Counted from the stretch's first letter, positions 55,674-64,000 are shown. The stretch: DNA of 64,000 nucleotides from Thermoproteota archaeon (GCA_030130125.1 JARZZM010000014.1:1-64000), one strand, 5' to 3'. Program-made: numbers and translations. Notes: generated from the sequence alone by a model not told the origin.

Positions 55674-56182
55674 TAAGGGGTAAGGTGATCAAGTACGGCG
55701 ACGATGTCGATACGGATGTGATAATCCCGGCCCGCTACCTGAAGCATGGGGCCGATCCCCAAGTCCTCAGGGAGCATGCTATGGAGGACTTGGATCCGGA
55801 TTTCAGGGAGAAAGTGAAGGAGAGAAGGATAATAGTGGCGGGGAGGAACTTCGGTTACGGCTCGAGCAGGGAGCAGGCTCCCTTAGCCCTCAAGTACGCG
55901 GGCATAGAGGTGGTGCTGGCGGAGAGCTTCGCTAGGATCTTCTTCAGGAATGCCATCAACGTGGGACTGCCCGTTATGGAGGTTCCTGGTGTGAGCAAGG
56001 TTGTGGAGGATGGCGACGTGGTAGAGGTGAATCTGCTTTCGGGCGTGGTCAGAGTTATCGGCAAAGGCGAGCTTAAGGGCACGAGTATACCCGAATTCCT
56101 GATGGAGATACTGGAGGCCGGAGGCTTGGTTCCCTACTTGAGGAGGAGATTTCGTGCCGAGAATAGCCCTGATACCCGGTGA
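55670..56182 (+). CDS. leuD: 3-Isopropylmalate dehydratase, small subunit
   Basis: 170 residues. It has DVDTDVIIPARYL near the start, AGRNFGYGSSREQAPLALK (substrate loop) and AESFARIFFRNAINVGLPV. It forms the swivelling domain of the isomerase with LeuC. TTG start overlapping leuC by four bases and leuB by 29. Confidence 0.93.
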   Translation: MIRGKVIKYGDDVDTDVIIPARYLKHGADPQVLREHAMEDLDPDFREKVKERRIIVAGRNFGYGSSREQAPLALKYAGIEVVLAESFARIFFRNAINVGLPVMEVPGVSKVVEDGDVVEVNLLSGVVRVIGKGELKGTSIPEFLMEILEAGGLVPYLRRRFRAENSPDTR

Positions 56183-57140
56183 CGGTGTCGGTCCGGAGAT
56201 AATGGATGCTGTTATCCCAGTACTAGAGACACTAGCGGATAAACATGGGATACCTATACAGATGGAGGTTTACGAGGCTGGAGATGAGACGAAGAGGAGA
56301 AGGGGAGTTGCTCTTCCTGAGGACACGTTCGAGGGTGTGCGCAAGGCCGACGCGACGCTGATGGTAGCGGTAGGTGAGACGGCTAAGGAGGTGATCCTCC
56401 CGATCAGGCAGGAGCTCGACCTCTACGTTAATTTAAGGCCAGCCAAGTCATATCCAGTGCCAAACGCCGTTCAGGGATTTGACGTAACAATAGTTAGGGA
56501 GAATACCGAGGGACTTTACGTCAGGGCCGGCTGGACAAATGTGGATACCGCGGTGGATCTTAGGGTAACCACCAGAAGGGGAAGCGAGCGTATCTGCAGG
56601 TACGGATACAGATATGCCAAAGAGATAGGGAGGGAGAGGGTCTACGTGGTGCACAAGGCCAACGTTCTCTTGGGCTGCAGGCTGTTCAGGGATGTATGCT
56701 CCTCCGTGGCGAAGGAGGAGGGGTTGGAGTTCAGGGAGATGTATGTTGACGCGGCGGCGATGAGGCTGGCCATGGACAGGCCCTTCGATGTAATAATAAC
56801 GACAAACATGTTCGGCGATATACTGGCCGACCTAGCAGCCGCCTACATCGGTGGATTGGGCATGTATCCGAGCGGGAATATAGGGGATGAGAGGGCGGTC
56901 TTCGAGCCCGTTCATGGAACGGCTCCTGACATAGCCGGGAAGGGCATAGCTAATCCCATGGCAACTCTGCTTTCAGCGGCGATGATGTTCAGGTGGTTGG
57001 GATACAGGGAAGCGGGTGAGGAGCTAGAGGAAGCCGTGCGGAGAGCGTGCGAATTGGGATATACCACCCCAGATGTCGGAGGGAAGATGAAAACTTGGGA
57101 AGTCTGCGCTAGCGTGAGAGATCTCATATCAGCTGGGTGA
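56154..57140 (+). CDS. leuB: 3-Isopropylmalate dehydrogenase family protein
   Basis: 328 residues of the isocitrate/isopropylmalate dehydrogenase family. It starts with GTG (VPRIALIPGDGVGPEI). Motifs: VRENTEGLYVRAG, VVHKANVLLGCRLFRDV (catalytic Lys), ITTNMFGDILADLAAAYIGG and the NAD-binding FEPVHGTAPDIAGKGIANP. It decarboxylates 3-isopropylmalate in leucine synthesis. Homoisocitrate dehydrogenase is close in sequence, so the call rests partly on the leuACD context. Confidence 0.9.
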   Translation: MPRIALIPGDGVGPEIMDAVIPVLETLADKHGIPIQMEVYEAGDETKRRRGVALPEDTFEGVRKADATLMVAVGETAKEVILPIRQELDLYVNLRPAKSYPVPNAVQGFDVTIVRENTEGLYVRAGWTNVDTAVDLRVTTRRGSERICRYGYRYAKEIGRERVYVVHKANVLLGCRLFRDVCSSVAKEEGLEFREMYVDAAAMRLAMDRPFDVIITTNMFGDILADLAAAYIGGLGMYPSGNIGDERAVFEPVHGTAPDIAGKGIANPMATLLSAAMMFRWLGYREAGEELEEAVRRACELGYTTPDVGGKMKTWEVCASVRDLISAG

Positions 57141-57880
57141 TCGATCCCTTCGACCTTAAATGAAGCTGTTAATGCGATCTCAAGGTTAGTAGGAGACCTA
57201 TTGCCTGAGAAGGAGAGATCTCACTAAATTTTCAGCTTAATTGAAGTGCTTAACTTTACTACTGAGGCATCAGGTAGCATCAGCGAGGTTCGTCAAGCTT
57301 CTCTCCCAAATTCAGCGCGCCAGCAAGGGGAAGAAGGTCCACGTGCCTTACACGGCCAGCGCTTTCTCTGAGGAGGACATCGCATTCCTAGTCGAGAAGA
57401 GAGCTCACTGCACGGCTTCACCGAGAAGAGCAATTGTATTTCTCTAGAGCATGGCACCTTCAGGAGAGTCTCCTCGCTCATTCCGGTCTCATCAGCCAGC
57501 TTGATCAGGCTGGCCACAGCGCCTTATGGGAGGGCCAAGGAATTTAGGAATGTCTCGCTTTGAAGTTGGAGAGGAAAATTAACTTCATATGTCTTCCGAA
57601 AGACCTAGAGGTTTCCCTCTCCTATGCCCAAATGATCCGAACTTGAATACTTAACATTATCAACAAAGTTGAAACGGGACGCTATTCCCTGTTAATCCTA
57701 CATCCATACAATTCATAACATTAATTTTTATTTTTTAATGTGTTGGGGGATTATGTTAGAACGACCTAATTGATCAGGAGAATTTCCTTAAGATCATCAA
57801 TCCTACTTAATGCCTTGTGGGCCTCATCTCATTCCCAAGATATGGCAGCGATTATATCTGGTCCCTCCTAGATATCGTGA
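57141..57880 (+). other. 740-base stretch without an intact gene
   Basis: The frames at 57241-57447 (+) and 57293-57517 (-) are short, have no recognisable domain and no good start context. The right half is AT-rich (57640-57770). On the minus strand, 57867-57766 reads as a short degenerate coding remnant (separate entry). It looks like a decayed region next to the toxin-antitoxin genes. Confidence 0.5.
57766..57867 (-). pseudogene. Possible degenerate coding remnant
   Basis: On the minus strand this frame reads EGPDIIAAISWE, stop, DEAHKALSRIDDLKEILLIN, stop. The residue composition looks like the tail of a real protein interrupted by one TGA (57829-57831). I do not know the family. It may be part of a broken toxin-antitoxin gene given the neighbours. 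Confidence 0.3.
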
Positions 57881-58282
57881 ATGAGCATTGAGAAAATTGT
57901 AATTGAATTGAGAAGAGTTCTCTCAGTAGAGGATAACGTCATTTACGCCATACTCTTTGGATCGGTCGTGGAGGGAAGGATGAGGGAGGATAGCGACATG
58001 GATGTCGCCATCAAATTCTTCATAAGACCCGAGCCCTTGGAGCTAGGGAGGCTCTCCTCCCTAATGGAATCCGCCGTAGGGAGACCCGTCCACATAGTGG
58101 ATGTGGATACGGCTCCGCCTCCCCTGAGGTATGAGATCTTCAGGACTGGCATCACAATCTTGGTGAGAGACGAGACTCTCATGGCTGAGGATAAGGCAAG
58201 GGCCATAATGGAGTACTTGGACTCCAAGCCCTATTACGAGAGAATGGTTAAGGGCATGATAAGGGCGATGATGAATGCCTAG
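57881..58282 (+). CDS. mntA: MNT-type nucleotidyltransferase (HEPN/MNT antitoxin)
   Basis: 133 residues. The minimal nucleotidyltransferase signature GSVVEGRMREDSDMDVAI (G-S-x10-D-x-D) is complete, as is the third acidic position in VHIVDVDTAP. MntA antitoxins AMPylate a HEPN RNase partner to silence it. The partner frame begins inside the end of this gene (ATG 58275) but is broken, so this may be an orphan antitoxin. Confidence 0.85.
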   Translation: MSIEKIVIELRRVLSVEDNVIYAILFGSVVEGRMREDSDMDVAIKFFIRPEPLELGRLSSLMESAVGRPVHIVDVDTAPPPLRYEIFRTGITILVRDETLMAEDKARAIMEYLDSKPYYERMVKGMIRAMMNA

Positions 58283-58704
58283 TCCTGGGCTTGTGGGGAG
58301 GATTAGCAGATTCAGGACGGCTGTGTCCAAGCTGAAGAGCATCAGATCGATGGGTAGAGAAGGTTACTTCAGCAATCCCTTCGTCATGGACTCGGCCGAG
58401 AGGAACTTTTAGGTGGCCATCGAGGCCGTACTTGACGTAGGGAGCTTCATAATCGCTAAGAAGGGAGGTCCAGTTCCCTCGAAGCACAGGGAGATAGGGC
58501 TACTCTTAGTCAATATGGGAGTTCTCGACGGGGCAGATGGAGAGTTAGTATCTTCTCTAGCGGGATTGAGGAATTCTCCTCGTTCACTCATATTCCGAGG
58601 TGGATCACGAGATCCTGCTATCGCTACTCGGCCAAGTGGAGGAGTTGGAGCGGATAATGTCCGTGATGCTAGGCTACATGGAGAAGGAAGGGATGGATCC
58701 CTGA
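58275..58704 (+). pseudogene. hepT: HEPN toxin (DUF86/HepT) pseudogene
   Basis: The frame starts at an ATG overlapping mntA and reads a DUF86 HEPN protein in two pieces. An amber codon (TAG, 58410-58412) sits where the family has a polar residue in AERNF-x-VAIEAVLDV; CAG to TAG is one change. After GLRN an extra base near 58575-58578 shifts the frame; reading on in the new frame gives LVHSYSEVDHEILLSLLGQ, restoring the catalytic R-N-x-L-V-H motif. The gene therefore carries two independent lesions and cannot make a full toxin without recoding. Confidence 0.85.
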
Positions 58705-58797
58705 GATTGAGGGGCCTGATCAGCTCAGGCGCGCGATTTCAGGACCTCAACTAGCTCGCTAGCTAACTTTTTCCCATTTCCGAATCCACTTACTAGG

Positions 58798-59580
58798 ATG
58801 AGATGCGCCTTCCTAGACCTAGACCATACCGTGATAAAGACCGGATATAGAGAGTACCTCATAGGTAGACCGGCTCGCTTACTCGCTAGGAGGCTAGGTA
58901 TTCCGGATGATGAGGCCGCTCTCATTTTGAGAGAAAAAGTAAGGGAGATCATGAGGGAGAAGATCCTCAATGGAGATTATCTGCATGCCTTCGACTGGGA
59001 TGTCGTAATCCCTGAGGCACTAAGGCGACTGGGTTTGAGGATGAGTGAGTTCGACGCCCTGTCCCTCCTGCTGGAGGCCGTGAGGAGCGGTGCTACCAGC
59101 GTTTATCCCGATTCTGTTGAAGCCATCCAAGAGCTCAGACGGGATCGCAGGGTCTGCCTAATGACCGGCGGCCTTTCCAAGTACCAAGAAGCCATCCTGA
59201 GCGAGCTGGGGATTAGAGAAATGTTTGACGATGTCTTGACCACAGATAGGCTTGGAGTCCTCAAAGTAAGGCCCGAGGCGTTCACGAAGGCCATGGAGAT
59301 ATGCGGTTGCTCTGCCGCATTTCACACCGGAGATTCCCCAAGTCACGATGTTGCTGGGGCTAAAGGCGCTGGCCTAGCTGCGTTCCTGATGGTAAGGGAA
59401 CTGAACCATCTGAGGGAAGTAGATCCATTCAAGAGGGTAGATCTACTCCTGAAAAGCGGTTACCTCAGAGATTTAATGAGGAAGGACATCCTGTACGGAT
59501 TCATCCCCGAGGAGATGATGATACCCGATGCTGTGGTGGTTGAGCTGAGGGAGGTAGTTTCCCTAAGCAGGAGGCTCTAA
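58798..59580 (+). CDS. HAD-superfamily hydrolase
   Basis: 260 residues. Motif I is FLDLDHTVIKTGY, motif II is VCLMTGGLSKYQ, motif III Lys is in VLKVRPEAF, and motif IV is FHTGDSPSHDVAGAKGAGL. The cap is helical (C1). The substrate is unknown. It is not coupled to its neighbours; it follows the HEPN pseudogene by 93 bases and is convergent with vapC. Confidence 0.82.
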   Translation: MRCAFLDLDHTVIKTGYREYLIGRPARLLARRLGIPDDEAALILREKVREIMREKILNGDYLHAFDWDVVIPEALRRLGLRMSEFDALSLLLEAVRSGATSVYPDSVEAIQELRRDRRVCLMTGGLSKYQEAILSELGIREMFDDVLTTDRLGVLKVRPEAFTKAMEICGCSAAFHTGDSPSHDVAGAKGAGLAAFLMVRELNHLREVDPFKRVDLLLKSGYLRDLMRKDILYGFIPEEMMIPDAVVVELREVVSLSRRL

Positions 59581-59617
59581 ACTTTCCTAATCAGCGCTCT
59601 GATGATTGATGAGGGGA

Positions 59618-60037
59618 TTACCAATTCACGATGTTCCTAGGGTCTAACCTCTCGATCCCGGGGATCTTATCGTAAGCTCTATCAGTAGAGATGAGGGGTT
59701 CACCCTCCCTTAGAGCTAGGGCAGCGTAGTAGGCGTCAAAAATGGAGGAGAGACCATACTGCCTCATCAAGGAGATGGCCGCCAGATCGTCCTCCCAAGT
59801 GGTCTCCACAAACCTTAAGTTCTCAATAAGGGTGAGATGGGTTAACCGCTCCAAGATCTCATCTAGAGAGACTCCCTCTTCTATAGAAACGTAGTAGATC
59901 TCGTGAAGCACCTCCCTAGATGCCTTGACTTCTCCTAATTTGCCGCTTATGATCATCTTGATCAGTCTGAGGGCTACTGGTTTCAGCCAATCCTCTACCT
60001 TTACGTAGGCGTATAGCACATCCGTTTCAACTATCAT
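59618..60037 (-). CDS. vapC: PIN-domain ribonuclease toxin, VapC
   Basis: About 139 residues. The PIN acidic residues are the Asp in VETDVLYAYV, the Glu in SREVLHEIYY, the Asp in SSIFDAYYAALA and the Asp in LISTDRAYDKI. It is a magnesium-dependent RNase neutralised by the upstream VapB. I take the second ATG (60037) as the start; the frame opens at 60046. It lies 37 bases after vapB. Confidence 0.88.
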   Translation of the reverse strand: MIVETDVLYAYVKVEDWLKPVALRLIKMIISGKLGEVKASREVLHEIYYVSIEEGVSLDEILERLTHLTLIENLRFVETTWEDDLAAISLMRQYGLSSIFDAYYAALALREGEPLISTDRAYDKIPGIERLDPRNIVNW

Positions 60038-60074
60038 GGCAATCACCTAGAGTTAGATTTATAGGTAGGAGAGG

Positions 60075-60323
60075 TCACAGCTGCTTCCTCCTCTTGGCTC
60101 TCTTAACTGCATCCTCTCTAGCTAGCCTTTCAGCCTCCGCTTTTAGCTTCCTCCTCTCCTTATCCGTGTCGAGCCACCCCTCTGCGTACTTTTCAGGCTC
60201 TCCCCTTAGGGGGATTAGGACTAAGTGAGTGCCCACTGGTATTATTACCACCTTCTTGATCCCCTCTCTCAACCTCTTTGGAAGAGTTATCCTGCCCCTC
60301 TCATCTACGCCCACAACTGACAT
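60075..60323 (-). CDS. vapB: AbrB/SpoVT-type antitoxin, VapB
   Basis: 82 residues. The N-terminal swapped-hairpin AbrB domain (VVGVDERGRITLPKRLREG) binds DNA. The C-terminal charged helix (DTDKERRKLKAEAERLARED) should wrap the toxin. It is the first gene of a vapBC operon. An AT-rich promoter lies before the ATG. Confidence 0.88.
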   Translation of the reverse strand: MSVVGVDERGRITLPKRLREGIKKVVIIPVGTHLVLIPLRGEPEKYAEGWLDTDKERRKLKAEAERLAREDAVKRAKRRKQL

Positions 60324-60400
60324 TTTATCCCACTACATACAGGATATACCCACTTATAAAAGAGCCCTCCAGTTTTAAGTAAGGACTTCACGAGGGAGCT

Positions 60401-61285
60401 ATGCGCCTGGTCAGGTTCGTCCACGACAGGACCATAGACTACGGTGTGGAGCAGGATGGAGAGATAGCTCCCTCTAACGTCATCTCAGAGAAGATAGGAA
60501 AGGAATTACCTCCGAGCTTGGACGCTTTAATAAACCTCCCCCTCATAGATGAAGTGCTTAGACTCGAAGATAAGACACTGGATTGCACCATCCCGCTAGA
60601 AGAGGTGAAGCTCCTCAAGCCCCTCACTTCCCCAGCCAAGATAATTTGTCTAGGAAAGAACTACGCCGAGCATGCGGCTGAAACCGGTTTCGAACCACCA
60701 AAGGAGCCTGTTATCTTCATGAAGGCCCGCACATCGCTCAACGGTCCCTACGATGATGTGATAGTACCTGACGACTACGTTAGGGAGGTGGATTATGAGG
60801 GTGAGATAGCCTTTGTTATGAAGAAGGGTGGGCGTAGGCTCAACGAGAAGGAGGCCAAGGGGTCTATTCTGGGTTACATGGCCTTCAACGACGTCACCGC
60901 TAGGGACCTCCAGAGGAGGGATGGTCAGTGGGTCAGGGGCAAGAGTATCGACACCTTCGCCCCTATAGGACCGTGGATAGATACGTCTGTCGAGTTCGAG
61001 GAACTTGGAGTAACTACCTGGGTTAATGGGGAGAGAAGACAGCATGCCAGCTCTAGCCAGATGATATTCAAACCATGGGACATAATCTCAATTCTGAGTA
61101 AGGGTTTAACCCTAGAGCCGGGTGATATAATAGCTACAGGAACCCCTTCGGGGGTAGGTGGTTTCTCAAACCCTCCAAAGCTCCTCAAACATGGGGATGT
61201 CGTAGAGATAGAAATATGGAGTGTGGGCAGGATAAGGAACCGCATAGTCTACGAGAGCATGAGGGAGGGAGATGTGGTCTCCTGA
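60401..61285 (+). CDS. Fumarylacetoacetate hydrolase-family enzyme
   Basis: 294 residues. The catalytic core has KIICLGKNYAEHAAE, PVIFMKARTSLNGPYD, VDYEGEIAFVM (metal-binding Glu), YMAFNDVTARDLQRRDGQW and IIATGTPSGVGGF. Family members hydrolyse or isomerise 2-oxo acids such as fumarylpyruvate or oxaloacetate, or 2-hydroxyhepta-2,4-dienedioate. No aromatic degradation genes adjoin it, so the substrate is open. Confidence 0.9.
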   Translation: MRLVRFVHDRTIDYGVEQDGEIAPSNVISEKIGKELPPSLDALINLPLIDEVLRLEDKTLDCTIPLEEVKLLKPLTSPAKIICLGKNYAEHAAETGFEPPKEPVIFMKARTSLNGPYDDVIVPDDYVREVDYEGEIAFVMKKGGRRLNEKEAKGSILGYMAFNDVTARDLQRRDGQWVRGKSIDTFAPIGPWIDTSVEFEELGVTTWVNGERRQHASSSQMIFKPWDIISILSKGLTLEPGDIIATGTPSGVGGFSNPPKLLKHGDVVEIEIWSVGRIRNRIVYESMREGDVVS

Positions 61286-61892
61286 CCGATTCTTAGCATC
61301 TTAAACGCAAGCCCTGTGACCGCCCTCGGTGCTTTGCCAGCCTTACCTCAGCATGTAGGCTTCAGAAAGTCGCGGTATAGTTGTTCACTATAGGAGCCAT
61401 GTTAACAGCAAAACGCCCCTCGCGCGCAGCCATAGGCTCTAGGACATGGTTCGTGAATGGTAATTTATCACCTCTTGAGGGATATAGGACGGCTGCTCTA
61501 TGGTACCCTCATCCTCAATGCCCTAATTGGATCTTTAAAAGAACCTTGGGGTATATGAGGTAGCGATGAGTTTCTTTCCCCCGTAATGAGTTATAATAGA
61601 CGACGATGCCCGTGATGGACATAATAGTCCTCGAAAGTCGTGGTGGGAATTAGCCAATTCTTGCGGTGCCAATAGCACATCTGTTCGTCTATTAATCAAG
61701 TGGTATTCGGCACTCAACACTGCAATTACACAAATGTGGCTCTCAGTATGTATCACAATATTATCAAATTATTCCATGATATACAAATAAAAATTGTAAT
61801 CATCCTTTTCAATTTAATGAATATTAACGGTTAATTTGTCAAACCATAAGTCTTATAAGATTTATATCAATCGTTTGGGTTTAGGGATCTAC
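61286..61892 (+). other. 607-base stretch before cydA, no recognised gene
   Basis: Short frames (61381-61563 on +, 61535-61756 on -) show no domain I recognise and no convincing start sites. The last 120 bases are strongly AT-rich. Two TATA-like elements, TTATAAGA near 61854 and TTTATATCA near 61861, lie about 30-40 bases before the cydA ATG and probably form its promoter. The middle may be decayed coding DNA. Confidence 0.5.
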
Positions 61893-63491
61893 ATGGATCC
61901 GTTTGGACTAATTCAACAATGGTTGTCGGGTTATCCAGCGGGTTGGGAGAGAGTCCTATCAATGATAGGCATAGAGGTCCACTGGTTCATCCTGCAGTAC
62001 GTACTAGGACTCTCATTCCTCGCTGTTGTTGCTGAGGCCATATGGCTGAGAACAGGCAACGAGGACTGGAAAAGGCTCTCTAGAACTTTAGCTAAGGCGT
62101 TCGTAGCTGTGTTCGCTGTCGGAGCTGCTACTGGAACTGCATCGGAGTTCGGATTAGTTCTTCTATGGCCTAACCTCACAGAAGCCGCCGGGAGATACAT
62201 TTACTTCCCGCTCTACATGGAGATATTCGCATTCATCATGGAGGGTGTCTTCATCTACATGTACTTTTACGCGGAGCACAAGGTCTCCCCTAAGACTCAC
62301 CTCTTAATTGGGGTATTGGCGTTCGTAGGGGCTTGGTTCTCAGCCGCCATGATATTGAGCGTGAACTCCTTCATGCAGGCTCCGGTCAATGTAATAGCCC
62401 ATTACGACCCTATAGCGGGACCCAGTAGCTGGGCGCCTCCTGATGTATTGCTCTTCGTACCCGCTCAGATAGCTCAAGCCATTGATGTGAATAAGCTCGC
62501 CGCTGTCGGAGCCAAGGTAATTAACTCGTCCCCTGAGCAGGTAACGGTGACCTTGCCATCTGGCTTAGTTAGGATACTGATGGGGGAGGCTTTCTCCGGA
62601 AAAACCATAGGTGAAAGTACCTTAGCTGCTGTGCTCAAACCTGAGGCCCTCCAGACCCTCTCTTCAGTTCCACTAAAGGAGGTGATAGATGCCATTGTGG
62701 CTAATACAGTGGAGAATGCCGGGACTTTCATGATAACCTTCCTATCCAAGGGGTACTTAGCAACATTCGTCCATTCCCTGGGAGCCGCCATGACTGTTTC
62801 AGGCTTCACCTTACTGGGGGGGTATGCCCTCAGGATCCTCAGAACATCCGATGATGATAGGGACAGGGATTACTTCAGGAGAGCCTTGAAGTTCGCGGCC
62901 TTAGTTGCATTGATAACTGTGGCCATCCAAGGAACCGGCTCCGGCCATGCTATGGGAGCAGCCGTAGCCAAGTACAATCCCGAGAAGTTCGCGGCCATGG
63001 AGGCCACCACAACGAAGATTCAAAGCTTGCCGGGGATGATAGGTATGAAACAGCTAGTTGATCAGCTCATGCCTCTCCTAGCCTACGGTAATCCAAATGC
63101 GAAACTACCCTCCTATGATGTGATATCGGAGGAATTCAGACCTCCTCTGTTAGTGCACTATCTGTACTACACTAAGATAGGCCTGGGTGTCCTCCTCGGG
63201 TTGATAGGGCTGGTAGCAGTTTTCCTAGCGTTTAAGAGAGAAAATTGGCCTTCCTGGGCCCTGTGGGTGGCCGTGATATCTCCAGCCCTAGCTCACATAA
63301 CCAGCTTCTTGGGATGGGGTGTGAGGGAGATGGGCAGGAAGCCGTGGGCTATCTACGGCATAATGGATGTGAAGACCGAGCTAACGATAAATCCGCCTCC
63401 TCCATGGCAGCTTATGGGTGTGGCCCTCTACCTATCTTTGATCTTAGCGGTGCTTGTTATCGGAGTCTATTGGTTCCTGTGGAGGAGGTGA
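61893..63491 (+). CDS. cydA: Cytochrome bd-type oxygen reductase, CydA subunit
   Basis: About 532 residues with at least nine helices. Conserved positions: a His in GIEVHWFILQYVL (helix 1), EFGLVLLWPNL, two acidic residues in LYMEIFAFIMEGVF, a His in YLATFVHSLGAAMTVSGF (haem b558 ligand region), and MGRKPWAIYG, the counterpart of GRQPW in the Q-loop. The soluble segment at about 190-275 (including VTVTLPSGLVRILMGEAF) is unusual. It oxidises quinol and reduces O2. I choose the ATG at 61893 over the TTG at 61836. Confidence 0.85.
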   Translation: MDPFGLIQQWLSGYPAGWERVLSMIGIEVHWFILQYVLGLSFLAVVAEAIWLRTGNEDWKRLSRTLAKAFVAVFAVGAATGTASEFGLVLLWPNLTEAAGRYIYFPLYMEIFAFIMEGVFIYMYFYAEHKVSPKTHLLIGVLAFVGAWFSAAMILSVNSFMQAPVNVIAHYDPIAGPSSWAPPDVLLFVPAQIAQAIDVNKLAAVGAKVINSSPEQVTVTLPSGLVRILMGEAFSGKTIGESTLAAVLKPEALQTLSSVPLKEVIDAIVANTVENAGTFMITFLSKGYLATFVHSLGAAMTVSGFTLLGGYALRILRTSDDDRDRDYFRRALKFAALVALITVAIQGTGSGHAMGAAVAKYNPEKFAAMEATTTKIQSLPGMIGMKQLVDQLMPLLAYGNPNAKLPSYDVISEEFRPPLLVHYLYYTKIGLGVLLGLIGLVAVFLAFKRENWPSWALWVAVISPALAHITSFLGWGVREMGRKPWAIYGIMDVKTELTINPPPPWQLMGVALYLSLILAVLVIGVYWFLWRR

Positions 63492-63495
63492 TGAT

Positions 63496-64000
63496 ATGCA
63501 GGCGCCGCTGCCCATTTCCACTCTCCTATCTCTCGCATTCGGCGTGCATATAGTCCTAGTGAACCTAGACATAGCTCTAGCGACATTCATACCCTTCATG
63601 GAGTGGCTCGCTAGGAAGGGTAAAGACGATTTCCTCATGGAGAGGGCGAAGATCTTAATGAGGTATTATGCAAGTACATACGCCATAGCAGGGGTCTTCG
63701 GGACTGCCTTTACTGTGATGCTCCTGAGCTTCTATCCCCAGTTTATAGGGCTCGCTGGTCATCTCACTTGGGTGCCTTTCGGACTAGCCATCCTCATGAT
63801 AGCCCTGAGGTTCCTGACCATAGTGCTCTACTGGTACCTCTGGGACAGGGTTGCGGTGAACCTCCACCTGCTAATAGGAGCCTTACTCGCCATAAGCGGA
63901 TATCTTATACCTTTTGGCTTCAGAGCAGTGTTTGCCTTCCTGAACACACCCACGGGGCTACATCTGGAGCCCAAGCCCTATCTAGATGTGATCGAGGCAC
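63496..64000 (+). CDS. CydA-like second subunit (CydA'), 5' part
   Basis: The frame starts at the ATG after GGAGGAGGTGAT and runs off the window (168 residues seen). It is CydA-like and not CydB-like: helix 1 with a His (FGVHIVLVNLDIALA) and the run LYWYLWDRVAVNLHLLIG aligns without gaps with YMYFYAEHKVSPKTHLLIG of the first subunit. The two Glu of that subunit become Ala and Arg here. This matches the archaeal CydAA' type in which a paralogue replaces CydB. Confidence 0.75.
   Translation, partial: MQAPLPISTLLSLAFGVHIVLVNLDIALATFIPFMEWLARKGKDDFLMERAKILMRYYASTYAIAGVFGTAFTVMLLSFYPQFIGLAGHLTWVPFGLAILMIALRFLTIVLYWYLWDRVAVNLHLLIGALLAISGYLIPFGFRAVFAFLNTPTGLHLEPKPYLDVIEA

Noticed and set aside
57241-57447. 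68-codon frame in the leu-mnt spacer
   Set aside because: No recognisable domain, no ribosome-binding site, and it overlaps another random frame on the other strand.
58410-58412. Amber codon in the HEPN gene as pyrrolysine
   Set aside because: The family has a polar residue such as Gln here, a one-base change explains it, and a separate frameshift follows; no pyl genes or methylamine methyltransferases are visible.
61381-61563. 60-codon frame before cydA, considered as a transposase fragment
   Set aside because: No catalytic residues, terminal repeats or clear similarity that I can name.

Overview
The window is a gene-dense stretch of an archaeal chromosome. I read it as a thermophile, probably of the TACK/Thermoproteota lineages and perhaps near Korarchaeota; that placement is inference from gene content, not from a marker tree. 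The evidence is an archaeal-type LeuRS, two CDC48 ATPases, Hsp20, archaemetzincin, a TtuA/Ncs6 thiolase, Trm5, a geranylgeranyl-reductase-like enzyme, an intron-split tRNA, TATA boxes about 25 bases upstream of leaderless starts, many GTG/TTG starts, and heavy AGG/AGA and ATA codon use.

Layout. Bases 1-7.2 kb hold the 3' end of topoisomerase IA, a HAD phosphatase, small DNA-binding and zinc-ribbon proteins, a pilin-like peptide, LeuRS and a bacterial-type GAPDH. Bases 7.2-10.6 kb are a heat-shock unit on the minus strand: a Phr-like ArsR regulator, Hsp20 and CDC48-A. Next come an ECF S-component with an AIR-synthase-like enzyme, electron transfer flavoprotein (etfBA), a duplicated PhoU/TrkA-C protein and a GDP-mannose enzyme (10.7-16.5 kb). 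A complete branched-chain amino-acid-type ABC operon (livK-H-M-G-F) runs from 16.9 to 21.7 kb, followed by an ArsA-like ATPase, a sodium/solute symporter with a small partner protein, a hotdog thioesterase and endonuclease III. ArgRS and an alkyltransferase-like/endonuclease V fusion diverge at 27.3 kb, and a tRNA-Trp with two introns lies at 29.7 kb. Bases 29.8-39.2 kb carry tRNA modification and repair genes, a redox/lipid/rhomboid run, archaemetzincin, a circularly permuted GTPase and an HDAC-fold enzyme. Protein glycosylation genes (DPM1-GtrA and PMT-like) follow, the second running antisense into sfsA. A flavodiiron protein sits beside a multi-spanning membrane protein at 43.4-45.6 kb.

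Bases 45.7-49.6 kb are a minus-strand cluster of adenine deaminase, an MTHFR-like protein, an MtrH-like protein and an orphan protein. CDC48-B (49.7-51.9 kb) shares a 221-base tract with CDC48-A at 220/221 identity, pointing to gene conversion across 40 kb. Uridine phosphorylase and a complete leuA-C-D-B operon diverge around a 33-base inverted repeat. Bases 57.1-61.9 kb look like an accessory patch: an MNT antitoxin next to a HEPN toxin broken by an amber codon and a frameshift, a vapBC pair, a HAD enzyme, a fumarylacetoacetase-family enzyme and two long non-coding stretches. The window ends in a two-subunit cytochrome bd-type oxidase in which both subunits are CydA-like (CydA-CydA').

I see no CRISPR array, no recognisable insertion sequence and no rRNA. 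The items I would check first are the tRNA-Trp with two introns, the alkyltransferase-like/EndoV fusion, the MtrH/MTHFR-like cluster, the CDC48 conversion tract, the CydAA' pair, and the Arg-to-Gly change beside the topoisomerase catalytic tyrosine.
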